A stretch of DNA of 33,626 bases from Chitinispirillaceae bacterium (GCA_016930275.1 JAFGHA010000219.1:1-33626); one strand, 5' to 3'; shown: positions 26,763 to 33,626, counted from the first letter of the stretch. A program made the numbers and translations. Notes: a model not told the origin generated them from the letters alone.

Positions 26763-27551
26763 ATGGCGACACGAAAAACTTCCGGCACCCTTCCCGCTGT
26801 CAAACGCAGCCACCTCTGTACATTTCTCGATGAAACGCTGGGAGTCAGCTCCATCGCCGATCTTTCCAGTAACGGTCTGCAGGTTGAGGGAAGCGAAACG
26901 GTACATCGGATCGGGTGTGCGGTTGACGCATGTATGGCAACCTACCGGATGGCGGTACGACAGAAATGTGATATGCTGCTCGTTCATCACGGTATCATCT
27001 GGGGCGGCCTGGCGAGCATTACCGGTCCGGTATATCGGCAGATAAAGTATCTTGCCGACCATTCTCTCAATCTCTACGCCGCTCACCTTCCCCTTGATCT
27101 CCATCCGGTCCTCGGAAATAACGCCCGGCTGGCCGATCATCTGCGACTTGAAAAACGAAAACCGTTCGGATGGTACAAAGGCACCTGCATCGGTTTTGAA
27201 GGTGTCCGCCGGAGTGCCATCTCGCGTGATGCGCTCGTTGAACTTCTCTGCCGCACCCTCGATACCGAATGTACAGTCCTGCCGTTTGGAACGGAAAACA
27301 TAAAACACATTGCCATCGTCAGCGGCGGCGCAGCAGGAGAACTGCCCGAAGCAATCGCTAAAAAGGTCGATTGTTTCATTACCGGAGAACCCTCGCACGA
27401 AAACTATCATGCCGCACTCGAAGGCAACATCAATGTTATCTATGCCGGACACTATCATACGGAAAAAGGCGGTGTGCAGGCACTCGGAGAACTGATCAAA
27501 AAACATTTCGGTATTCCGACACTGTTTCTGGATGTCCCCACCCCCATTTAA
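26763..27551 (+). CDS. Nif3-like dinuclear metal centre protein (DUF34/YbgI family)
   Basis: A 262-residue member of the conserved NIF3/YbgI family. Metal ligands are visible: H75-H76 in LLVHHGIIWGG, H108 and D112 in YAAHLPLDLHP, and H232 with E234 in AGHYHTEKGG. The domain is present without the long insertion found in some members. The biochemical role of the family is not settled; proposals include metal homeostasis and hydrolase activity. GAGGG precedes the ATG. It follows prfB by 20 nt and is probably co-transcribed, and a large palindrome follows the stop. Confidence 0.9.
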   Translation: MATRKTSGTLPAVKRSHLCTFLDETLGVSSIADLSSNGLQVEGSETVHRIGCAVDACMATYRMAVRQKCDMLLVHHGIIWGGLASITGPVYRQIKYLADHSLNLYAAHLPLDLHPVLGNNARLADHLRLEKRKPFGWYKGTCIGFEGVRRSAISRDALVELLCRTLDTECTVLPFGTENIKHIAIVSGGAAGELPEAIAKKVDCFITGEPSHENYHAALEGNINVIYAGHYHTEKGGVQALGELIKKHFGIPTLFLDVPTPI

Positions 27552-27564
27552 ATATATGAGCGAA

Positions 27565-27601
27565 TTTTGTAGGGGCGGGTTTCAAACCCGCCCCTACAAA
27601 A
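27565..27601. repeat. Perfect 18+1+18 bp palindrome, likely 3' terminator/REP
   Basis: TTTTGTAGGGGCGGGTTT (27565-27582), one central C, then its exact inverted copy to 27601. The GTAGGGGCGGGTTT word is a widespread dispersed palindrome in bacterial genomes. The T/A ends let it act as a bidirectional terminator for the prfB-Nif3 unit. Confidence 0.75.
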
Positions 27602-27636
27602 CCCGCCCGTCATATCTGTATTGAAACTCCGCTACC

Positions 27637-27652
27637 TCTCGAAATTTCGAGA
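27637..27652. promoter_or_regulatory. 16-bp perfect palindrome upstream of a promoter
   Basis: TCTCGAAATTTCGAGA is an exact palindrome. It ends ten bases before the -35 box of the promoter at 27663, a typical place for a dimeric regulator. The regulator is unknown. Confidence 0.45.
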
Positions 27653-27662
27653 CAACATCGCC

Positions 27663-27691
27663 TTGAAAACAGCTGAAAAACAACTTTATTT
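27663..27691 (+). promoter_or_regulatory. Putative promoter for the small gene at 27753
   Basis: TTGAAA (27663-27668), a 17-bp spacer and TTATTT (27686-27691). Transcription would start near 27698, about 55 nt before the ATG. The -10 box is weak. Confidence 0.4.
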
Positions 27692-27752
27692 CCTTATTTT
27701 CATTGGAACGATCTTTGCATCACTCTCCTTCAAATTGAAAAACCGGGGTGGT

Positions 27753-27974
27753 ATGCGAGAGTGCAATAAAAACATTGAATGCCTGATCGAACTCAGTAGA
27801 AAGCTACTTTTCTGTGCTGATCGGGGCGACATCCAGCGTGAGGATGACAGCTGCGGTGTACTTTTCGGGATGGCGAGGGACTGTGCCTATAAAATTCTGG
27901 GAATGGCCCGAAAGGAACGCGATGCGCATAAACAGAAGGGAATCTGGGATGGCGATGAGAACGAGCAGGAGTGA
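27753..27974 (+). CDS. Small hypothetical protein (73 residues)
   Basis: A 73-residue, charged, mainly helical protein with no membrane segment or signal. The stretch DDSCGVLFGMARDCAYKILGMARKERDAHKQKG has regularly placed cysteines and a helix-loop-helix look; I have the impression of a conserved small protein of anaerobes but cannot name a family. The ATG at 27753 is preferred over an in-frame TTG at 27621, because the extra residues would be a hydrophobic tail translated from the promoter region. The ribosome site is poor (GGGGTGG). Ferritin lies 370 nt downstream, separated by repeat copy C. Confidence 0.5.
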   Translation: MRECNKNIECLIELSRKLLFCADRGDIQREDDSCGVLFGMARDCAYKILGMARKERDAHKQKGIWDGDENEQE

Positions 27975-28034
27975 TGGTACAGGTTTTGTACCCGGCATGA
28001 AACGTACTATTTCAGGTTACGACTCAAGTATCCT

Positions 28035-28252
28035 GTATCCGGAATTCAGGAGTCAGAATGCGGAAACCGGCAAAATGATTTTAAGTATAATCGTTCGGGA
28101 ATATACCGATCGGACTATGCTCGCGGTTTCTTGCCCCTCTGCATTATTTGCAGGATATAATCAGGGTAACTATTCACAAGCGCTCCCTAACGATATAAAA
28201 ACATCACCGGAAATCAGTTCCCAGGCAATTCCGACCCCTGAATTTCGGATAC
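28035..28252. repeat. Inverted-repeat element, copy C
   Basis: GTATCCGGAATTCAGGAGTC (28035-28054, continuing AGAATGCGG) is matched in inverted orientation at 28225-28252 (ATTCCGACCCCTGAATTTCGGATAC): the terminal GTATCCG and about 20 further bases agree. The 160-bp interior has no convincing gene. It shares GAATTCAGGAGTC and GGAATTCAGAATGCGG words with copies A and B. It lies between the small gene at 27753 and ferritin. Confidence 0.55.
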
Positions 28253-28276
28253 CTGAGTAGATATTACTAGGGAGTA

Positions 28277-28306
28277 TTGTTTTTCCGAAATTGAATGTTC
28301 TATTTT
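28277..28306 (+). promoter_or_regulatory. Putative ferritin promoter
   Basis: TTGTTT (28277-28282), an 18-bp spacer and TATTTT (28301-28306), about 39 nt before the ferritin ATG. Both boxes are imperfect. I see no clear Fur or PerR box. Confidence 0.35.
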
Positions 28307-28344
28307 GATACCAATCGACTGTAACCCATCAATGGAGGCACGCT

Positions 28345-28887
28345 ATGCTCAGTAAAACCATGGAATCCGCAATCAACGAACAGCTTAACAAAGAGATGTT
28401 TTCCGCTTACCTGTATATGGCGATGTCGGCATACGCCGATGAAAACGGGTTGAAAGGAATCGCCCACTGGTTTATGGTGCAGTACCACGAGGAAATGGTG
28501 CATGCGATGAAATTCTACGAGTATCTTCAGGACCAGGGAAACAAGGTGTCGTTAGGCGCCATAGAAAAACCCACCGGTTCGTTTTCATCGGCCCTGACTC
28601 TTTTCCAGGCGGCCCTTGCTCATGAACAGTTCATCACGAAAAGTATCAATGACCTGATGGAACTGGCGCTCAAAGAGAAAGACCATGCGACGAAAACATT
28701 TCTGGAATGGTACGTCACCGAGCAGGTGGAGGAAGAAAAAAACGCGAACGACATTATCCAGATCCTCAAAATGATCGGCGACAATACTGCGGCGTTATAC
28801 CTTTACGATAAGGAACTTTCAGCCCGGACCGTGAACGTTCCCACCAATTTCACCATGGGCATCTCCGCAGCTATGGGCGGAGCCTGA
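28345..28887 (+). CDS. ftnA: Ferritin
   Basis: An iron-storage protein of 180 residues that forms a 24-subunit shell and oxidises Fe(II). The complete ferroxidase centre of bacterial ferritin is present at the same positions as in E. coli FtnA: E17, E50, H53, E94, Q127 and E130. Bacterioferritin is excluded because the heme-ligand methionine context differs and the length and spacing fit FtnA. GGAGG lies before the ATG. The DUF4405-like gene starts 16 nt after the stop, so the two should be co-transcribed. In an anaerobe, ferritin usually serves iron storage and protection during oxygen exposure. Confidence 0.95.
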   Translation: MLSKTMESAINEQLNKEMFSAYLYMAMSAYADENGLKGIAHWFMVQYHEEMVHAMKFYEYLQDQGNKVSLGAIEKPTGSFSSALTLFQAALAHEQFITKSINDLMELALKEKDHATKTFLEWYVTEQVEEEKNANDIIQILKMIGDNTAALYLYDKELSARTVNVPTNFTMGISAAMGGA

Positions 28888-28903
28888 ACAGACTGGAGGC
28901 AGC

Positions 28904-29131
28904 ATGGCGACCGGCAAATTGAAAGCGCTTAAAATTGTCAACCCGATCATCGCCGTTCTTTTTATCGGACAGGCGCTCAGCGGGATATTCCACGGGGTGA
29001 TTCCCTGGGAAATTTTCGAGAAGGTGCACGGCACGGTGGGATATTTTCTCGCAGCCGGGGTAACGGTGCATTTCATTCTCAACTGGAACTGGATCAAAAC
29101 AAATTTCCTGAAACCCAAACCTGTCGGCTGA
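28904..29131 (+). CDS. Small DUF4405-like membrane protein, possible heme binder
   Basis: A 75-residue protein with two membrane segments (about 12-30 and 43-58). The pattern VHGTVGYFLAAGVTVHFILNWNWIK, with histidines at 42 and 56 and the LNWxW ending, is that of DUF4405-type proteins, related to small membrane cytochrome-like modules. Histidines in adjacent helices could ligate heme; that is inference. GGAGG precedes the ATG and the gene is directly behind ferritin. It may pass electrons to or from the ferritin or rubredoxin encoded beside it. Confidence 0.7.
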   Translation: MATGKLKALKIVNPIIAVLFIGQALSGIFHGVIPWEIFEKVHGTVGYFLAAGVTVHFILNWNWIKTNFLKPKPVG

Positions 29132-29258
29132 TCGAGGTGATGGATGCTGATCCGGTTCCGGAAACACCGTATGCATCGTGAAATCCGTCCGACAACAAAT
29201 ACAAACAACAATCTGCTTCGGCAGGATTCAACCATTTAATTTTACAGGAGGAAGTTTC

Positions 29259-29420
29259 GTGAAAAAGTATATCTGCAATGCCTGCGGCTACGTGTATGAT
29301 CCCGCCTATGGAGACCCCGACAGCGGTATCGCTCCGGGAACCGCATTTGAAGACCTTCCCGACGACTGGGTGTGTCCCCAGTGCGGCGTCGGTAAGGACG
29401 AGTTCTCGCCTGAAGACTAA
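29259..29420 (+). CDS. Rubredoxin
   Basis: A 53-residue electron carrier with one iron bound by four cysteines: C6-x-x-C9-G in [12 protein letters not shown] and C39-P-x-C42-G in [13 protein letters not shown]. The start is the GTG at 29259, with AGGAGG seven bases upstream; an upstream in-frame start at 29178 would add a tail not found in rubredoxins. In anaerobes rubredoxin feeds electrons to oxygen- and peroxide-reducing enzymes such as rubrerythrin. Its position beside ferritin supports a role in iron and oxygen stress. Confidence 0.97.
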   Translation: MKKYICNACGYVYDPAYGDPDSGIAPGTAFEDLPDDWVCPQCGVGKDEFSPED

Positions 29421-29458
29421 TTGAGACCTTTTCCAACGGGATTTTTCGGGATACAGGA

Positions 29459-29677
29459 ATGAATTCTGCATCAAAGAAAAAACATCCGTGTCCCGACTGT
29501 TTTTTTTGTCAATGGTGCGCTGAGGAACGATGCAGATTGTGCCGTTCATCAGCCGGCAGTACTGCTCCTCCACCGCCGTCAGCACCGGTCAGCGAATCCG
29601 AGGGTTGTCATGGGCATGAACATACCGAAAACTGCAATCGTCATTCCGGGAGCATCGGGGGATCTGGCGCAGCGTAA
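29459..29677 (+). CDS. Small six-cysteine protein overlapping zwf
   Basis: A 72-residue protein. Residues 11-28 hold six cysteines in the pattern CxxCxxCxxCx4CxxC (CPDCFFCQWCAEERCRLC), which should bind zinc or an iron-sulfur cluster. A Pro/Ser linker follows, then GCHGHEHTENCNRH, a second Cys/His-rich segment. That tail is read out of frame from the zwf start region: the gene ends at 29677 while zwf starts at 29610, a 68-bp overlap. GGGA precedes the ATG by seven bases. It follows rubredoxin by 38 nt. I cannot name the family. The cysteine block is convincing; whether the overlapping tail is functional is uncertain. Confidence 0.6.
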   Translation: MNSASKKKHPCPDCFFCQWCAEERCRLCRSSAGSTAPPPPSAPVSESEGCHGHEHTENCNRHSGSIGGSGAA

Positions 29678-30941
29678 GCTCGTTCCGGCACTCGATATCC
29701 TCTATCGACAGCAGCGCCTCGGCCCCGATCCGATTCTCGTGGGAAGCGGCAGATCATCATTTACCACCGAATCATTCCGTGAACGATTCAACGTCTCGAC
29801 GGAATTCGCACGACATCTTTATTATCACCAGGGAATTTCGGGCATCAAATCATTTATCGACTCACGGGGGGCTTTCGAAAGAATCGTCTTTTTTCTGTCT
29901 CTGCCTCCGGCGGCATACGGCGACACCGCACAGGAGATCGCCGCCGAGGGATTCGGTGACGAAACCTCGATTATACTTGAAAAACCCTTCGGGTATGACA
30001 GCGCTTCCGCGCATGAACTCAACAGTCGCCTCGCTCCCTACTTTGACGAGCAGCGCATTTTCCGCATTGACCACTATCTGGCGAAAGAAGCGGTGCAGAA
30101 CATACTCGTATTCCGTTTTGCCAATTCGATTTTTTACCCGGTCTGGAACAACCGGTACATCGACTCGATACAGATCAGCGCCCTCGAAAACGAAGGCATC
30201 GTCGAACGGGGCGCCTACTTTGACCATGCGGGTATTATCCGCGACATGGTCCAGAACCACCTGTTGCAACTGCTCTGCCTGCTCACCATGGAAGCGCCCG
30301 TATCGCTCGATCCCGATGACATACGCGCCCAGAAGATCACTGTCCTGCGCTCGTTGCGGATTGACCGCTGCCACCGTTACCAGTATCGCGGCTACCACGA
30401 TGGAAAAGGCGTCGCTCCCGGTTCCACCACCGAAACATTCGCCGAACTGCAGCTTTCCATCAATAATTTCAGATGGACGGGAGTACCGGTGTATATTCGC
30501 ACCGGAAAAGCGGTACACCGCCGCGGTACCGAAATCGGCATCCGGTTCAAACCGGTCCCGCCGCTCCTGTTCAACCACAACGGCGCACTCCCTCCCAATC
30601 AGATCGTCTTCAAGATTCAACCTGCGGAGGGGATCATTCTTGACATTCAGAGCAAGATTCCGGGAACCGACGATTCAATCAGCCGATCCACCATGAATTT
30701 CTGCTATCGCGACGTTTTCGCGGGAACGATTCCCGAAGCATACCAGCGACTTCTGTACGATGTGCTCCGGAATGACCACACCCTGTTTGTCAGTGCCCGG
30801 GAATCGGAAATCGCATGGGATGTGGTCGGACCGGTACTCCATACAACAGATATCGAACCGTATGAACCGGGCAGTCTTCCCGCCGGAAAACTGCCGGTGG
30901 ACTGGATCGATTTTGACGGCTACCAGGGGTTGTGCGGCTGA
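29610..30941 (+). CDS. zwf: Glucose-6-phosphate 1-dehydrogenase
   Basis: First enzyme of the oxidative pentose phosphate pathway: glucose-6-phosphate to 6-phosphogluconolactone, making NADPH. It has 443 residues, shorter than the usual ~490, mainly at the C-terminus. Landmarks: nucleotide-binding GASGDLAQRKL (14-24), EKPFG (124-128), catalytic RIDHYLAKE (152-160) and GAYFDHAGIIRDMVQNHLLQ. In the last-but-one motif the normally invariant glycine of HYLGKE is alanine (A158). GAGGG sits five bases before ATG 29610; ATG 29616 is also possible. Its start lies inside the six-cysteine gene. No 6-phosphogluconolactonase or gnd is adjacent. NADPH supply fits the neighbouring redox genes. Confidence 0.93.
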   Translation: MGMNIPKTAIVIPGASGDLAQRKLVPALDILYRQQRLGPDPILVGSGRSSFTTESFRERFNVSTEFARHLYYHQGISGIKSFIDSRGAFERIVFFLSLPPAAYGDTAQEIAAEGFGDETSIILEKPFGYDSASAHELNSRLAPYFDEQRIFRIDHYLAKEAVQNILVFRFANSIFYPVWNNRYIDSIQISALENEGIVERGAYFDHAGIIRDMVQNHLLQLLCLLTMEAPVSLDPDDIRAQKITVLRSLRIDRCHRYQYRGYHDGKGVAPGSTTETFAELQLSINNFRWTGVPVYIRTGKAVHRRGTEIGIRFKPVPPLLFNHNGALPPNQIVFKIQPAEGIILDIQSKIPGTDDSISRSTMNFCYRDVFAGTIPEAYQRLLYDVLRNDHTLFVSARESEIAWDVVGPVLHTTDIEPYEPGSLPAGKLPVDWIDFDGYQGLCG

Positions 30942-30974
30942 TGCACCCCTGCACCTATCACCGCTCCTGAACAA

Positions 30975-31213
30975 AGCGCACCGCAGAGCGATCAGCCGCA
31001 CACTGCACGCATGCAATCCCTCAATCACTGAACCGTTGGCGACATCATTGACGAAGATGCATACCGCCGCGGCAGCCCCTGCGCCAGCGTCTGTGTTTCC
31101 GGAGTCAGATGATTTTCGATGAACCGGAGTTCGAATCCGCAGGGTTAGTTGACCTTTGCGAAATTTTTCCGATCGTACGGTTTTGCATCAAAAACAATAA
31201 CCCTCGGTCGCAT
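30975..31213 (-). pseudogene. Truncated, frameshifted D-lactate dehydrogenase relic
   Basis: Reading the minus strand from ATG 31213 gives MRPRVIVFDAKPYDRKNF, the start of fermentative D-lactate dehydrogenase (LdhA type). A TAA interrupts it at 31147-31145, then the frame goes on as GFELRFIENHLTPETQTLAQG. A missing base in the C run at 31076-31079 shifts the frame, after which AVCIFVNDVANGSVIEGLHA and VRLIALRCA complete the conserved N-terminal part. Homology ends near 30975, just beyond the zwf stop; the NAD-binding and catalytic parts are gone. GGAGGG four bases before the ATG and a promoter are intact, so the loss is recent or expression persists. Assignment rests on recognised D-LDH N-terminal motifs. 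Confidence 0.75.
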
Positions 31214-31242
31214 CAAACCCTCCGTGCCGTTTGATGAACCTT

Positions 31243-31272
31243 GTTATACACGACGACATAAATGATTGTGAA
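31243..31272 (-). promoter_or_regulatory. Promoter of the D-lactate dehydrogenase relic
   Basis: On the minus strand TTCACA (31272-31267), an 18-bp spacer and TATAAC (31248-31243), with transcription starting about 23 nt before the relic ATG. TTGTGA on the plus strand over the -35 equals a Rex half-site, a common control of fermentation genes; the other half is not preserved. A perfect 12-bp palindrome ACGGATATCCGT lies further upstream at 31299-31310. Confidence 0.45.
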
Positions 31273-31408
31273 TAACGGTCATTTACCGCTCATGGTGAAC
31301 GGATATCCGTGATTCATGCTGACTATGGTTACGGGTGCCGCCTGAATTCATTGTTGGGATTTGTCCCGTTTCGCTCAAGGCAAGAATCTTTCGCCGACCG
31401 GACTAGGC

Positions 31409-33313
31409 TCAATCAGCTGGGGATAAATATCGGTCCAGTATACGGGAAAGGTCGCTTCGGCGAAATGGTTTCGAGATGCTGCCGGTGAATCCGAAGTTAT
31501 CGGGATTTGCCATGACCGGATCATCGGCATAGCCACTCGCCACGAACAACGGAAGATCCTTGTCAACAGTCCGGATCTCCTTCGCGGTTTCGATTCCTCC
31601 CATACCACCGGGAATGGTAAGGTCAAGTACCATCGCAGTGATTGTCTGACCATTCCTGCGCCGTTCATGAAAATTCGACAGGGCATCTTTGCCATCTGCA
31701 GTACAGATCACCGTATATCCCATCGATTCGAGCATAATCTGCGTACTGTCTCTGATGACTTCCTCGTCATCCGCGACGATAATGGTACCGTTGCCTCGGT
31801 GATCCGATACCGGTTGTCCGGCAACTGCTTCACCGGTTGCGTCGACAGCCGGAAGATAGACCGTGATGACGGTACCCTTTCCATCGGCGGATTCCGCCTT
31901 GATATATCCGTTGTGGCGCTTTACAATAGAGTGGCAGGTGGTAAGTCCGAGACCGTGCCCCTTCGACTTCGTCGTGAAAAACGGATCGAATATCCGTGAC
32001 AGCAACTCTGGAGGTATTCCGATACCGCTGTCCCTGACGACAACTTTTACATAGCCTCCCGGCTTGAGTAGCAGACGGTCCTGCTGCTGCACCGAAATAT
32101 TGGAGGCGGTCAGAACGACCGTTCCCCCGAGCGGCATAGCTTCTTGTGCATTGAGAACGATATGTTCAAAAACCTGACCGATCTGATTCTTATCAAAATC
32201 ACATTTCCAGAGATCCTGTTCGATTTCGAATGAGCACGAGACATTTGACCCGCTCAAGGCGAACTTCACCGTCTCCTGCAGAAACGGCACCAGTGGCCCG
32301 ACCGTTTTTACCGGAACCCCGCCCTTTGCAAACGTCAGCAATTGTGATGTCAATGCACGCGCACGGTCAATCGCTCCCATAGCTTTGCCGAGGAGGGATT
32401 GTGTCTGTTCGTCACCCCCTTTCAGGAGGGCGAGATCGATATAACCGAAAATACCACCGAGAAGATTATTGAAATCATGCGCGATACCTCCGGCAAGAAC
32501 TCCGAGCGACTCAAGCCGCTGCGTATTCCTGAGGGTCACCTCCATTTTTTTGCGTTCCGATATATCCCGCATTATGACAAGACGCGCCTTGCGGCCGTTG
32601 TATTGTATCTCCCGTCCTTCGGTTTCCGCATCGACCAGGGCACCGTCGCTTCGCAGCAGCTGAATATCGTAAAACTCCTGAGTTCCCTTTCTCTGATGCT
32701 CACGTATTTTCTCGGCGGATTCCGGCGTCAGCGGTGTTACCTGAAATGCTTTCTTTCCAATAATCAACGAAGGATCCTCAACACCGATGATATCGGTAAA
32801 CGCCTTATTGGCATCAACGACGATACCGTCCGCATGAATCATGATCCCTTCGGTGGATAATGAGGAAAGATTCCTGAATCGCTCTTCACTCTCCCGGAGC
32901 GCCTCTTCCGCTTTTTTACGTTCGGTGATATCGATATGGGTACCGAACATCATATGCGGTTTGCCGTCTTGAGTCCACGAAATCACCTTTCCCCGATCAT
33001 TTACCCAAATCCAGCTGCCGTCCTTATGGCGCATACGACATTCACAATCATAGTAACCCAGCTCACCGGAAAAATGCTGCTCGAGAAGTACGTTTGATTT
33101 CTCAAGATCATCGGGATGGGTGAATTTGATCCAGGTTTCCAGACTGACCGGTGAAATCTCCTCAAGTGTATATCCGATAAGATTCGCCCATATTTCATTA
33201 AAAACCGTTTCGCCGGTTTGAATATTCCATTCCCAAGTTCCCGCACGGGTTCCCTCGATGATACTCGCCAGTCGGCTCTGTTCGTTCTGCGATGTCGAAC
33301 CTGATGTATTCAC
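31409..33313 (-). CDS. Hybrid sensor histidine kinase (PAS-PAS-HisKA-HATPase-REC)
   Basis: A 634-residue soluble hybrid kinase. Two PAS sensor domains (about 15-135 and 145-255, each ending in a DITERKKAEE/DISERKKMEV linker), a HisKA dimerisation helix with phosphorylated H279 in GGIAHDFNNLLGG, an ATPase domain (N box HIVLNAQEAM, G1 RDSGIGIPPE, F box FDPFFTTK, G2 GHGLGL) and a C-terminal receiver with D564 in VLDLTIPGG and K615 in SKPF. There is no transmembrane segment, so it senses a cytoplasmic signal; no PAS cofactor can be named. The start is GTG 33313, with AAGGGTGA upstream. Without an output domain, phosphate must pass on to another protein; no response regulator is adjacent. Confidence 0.95.
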   Translation of the reverse strand: MNTSGSTSQNEQSRLASIIEGTRAGTWEWNIQTGETVFNEIWANLIGYTLEEISPVSLETWIKFTHPDDLEKSNVLLEQHFSGELGYYDCECRMRHKDGSWIWVNDRGKVISWTQDGKPHMMFGTHIDITERKKAEEALRESEERFRNLSSLSTEGIMIHADGIVVDANKAFTDIIGVEDPSLIIGKKAFQVTPLTPESAEKIREHQRKGTQEFYDIQLLRSDGALVDAETEGREIQYNGRKARLVIMRDISERKKMEVTLRNTQRLESLGVLAGGIAHDFNNLLGGIFGYIDLALLKGGDEQTQSLLGKAMGAIDRARALTSQLLTFAKGGVPVKTVGPLVPFLQETVKFALSGSNVSCSFEIEQDLWKCDFDKNQIGQVFEHIVLNAQEAMPLGGTVVLTASNISVQQQDRLLLKPGGYVKVVVRDSGIGIPPELLSRIFDPFFTTKSKGHGLGLTTCHSIVKRHNGYIKAESADGKGTVITVYLPAVDATGEAVAGQPVSDHRGNGTIIVADDEEVIRDSTQIMLESMGYTVICTADGKDALSNFHERRRNGQTITAMVLDLTIPGGMGGIETAKEIRTVDKDLPLFVASGYADDPVMANPDNFGFTGSISKPFRRSDLSRILDRYLSPAD

Positions 33314-33626
33314 GAACTGTCACCCTTTGATAAAGTTCGGTCAATGGCAAGCTGTTCAAGTTTTTCCGGCGGTAAAGCGCCGGTTCCTGCAGACAACAGC
33401 CGGGTGAGGCATTTCACCCTGAGACGGGACAGAATTTAACTGTACAGATTTTACCGGAAAAAATCAATCACATTTCGCATAACGTAATGAAATGAGGCCG
33501 GTTCCGACGTTTCGCCCGGACGACGACGGCCTGACCATATTTTCGGTTGACACTATCAACCGTCACTTTTCGACTAAAGCACCGGGAGTGCCCTAATCAG
33601 AATACGAAACTCAGAACCAGTGAGAC
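33314..33626. other. Intergenic region at the window end, no gene seen
   Basis: The last 313 bases hold no convincing reading frame. Visible structures are GGGTGA/TCACCC around 33402-33419 and a perfect hairpin CGGTTGA/TCAACCG (33544-33550 with 33556-33562) not followed by a T tract. The next gene presumably begins beyond the window. Confidence 0.4.

Noticed and set aside
27814..28260. A 148-codon frame overlapping the small gene and repeat copy C
   Set aside because: Composition is patchy and more than half of it is repeat element; the 73-residue frame is better supported.
29862..30620. A 252-codon antisense frame opposite zwf
   Set aside because: Shadow of zwf; no motif, no ribosome site.

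Overview
The window reads as chromosome from an anaerobic, Gram-negative bacterium. Signs of anaerobic metabolism are a B12-dependent (class II) ribonucleotide reductase, a ferredoxin-dependent 2-oxoacid oxidoreductase (KorAB type), rubredoxin, ferritin and a decayed D-lactate dehydrogenase. Signs of a double membrane are two lipoproteins, a beta-barrel protein carrying thrombospondin type-3 calcium repeats, and a PEP-CTERM sorting signal. The mix, with a beta-propeller protein ending in a YDLLGRE-type C-terminus, suggests the FCB group, possibly near Fibrobacterota/Chitinivibrionia. That placement is inference; no rRNA or other taxonomic marker is present. I saw no rRNA, tRNA, CRISPR array, phage gene or intact transposase.

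Layout. 1-183 is the tail of an unknown gene. 317-2113 holds a divergent pair: a GGDEF protein (minus) and an XRE-cupin regulator (plus) whose promoter predicts a leaderless mRNA. 2164-4097 is leuC-leuD with a small palindromic element between them, closed by a terminator. 4631-8204 is an envelope/lipid hydrolase group: a secreted CE2-like SGNH esterase, a YheT alpha/beta hydrolase and a membrane-anchored phospholipase D protein, the last two overlapping by ATGA. 8611-13205 carries a second XRE-like protein, an acyltransferase-3, a PEP-CTERM protein with a truncated signal peptide and a secreted beta-propeller. 13385-16065 is korA-korB, with gamma and alpha domains fused in KorA. 16331-22363 encodes a small lipoprotein and then a coupled pair: a 728-residue lipoprotein of unknown function and a TSP3/OmpA-like barrel.

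22817-25165 (minus) is nrdJ, with its own promoter, a NrdR-box-like site and a terminator. Divergent from it is prfB (25644-26742), with the classical +1 programmed frameshift, followed by a Nif3-family gene. 27753-30941 is a redox/iron cluster: a small conserved-looking protein, ferritin, a DUF4405-like membrane protein, rubredoxin, a tiny six-cysteine protein, and zwf, whose start overlaps the cysteine protein. Behind zwf, convergent to it, lies a truncated D-lactate dehydrogenase pseudogene that still has its promoter and ribosome binding site. The window ends with a hybrid histidine kinase (minus).

Intergenic DNA is rich in small palindromic elements: a REP-like element in leuC-leuD, a related hairpin near 8.34 kb, a perfect 18+1+18 palindrome after the Nif3 gene, and three diverged copies of one inverted-repeat element near 8.4, 16.1 and 28.1 kb. 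The observations I would check first are the leaderless promoter and its neighbouring dyad, the ldhA relic, the overlapping Cys-rich/zwf genes, the uncharacterised lipoprotein-barrel pair, and the repeat family.
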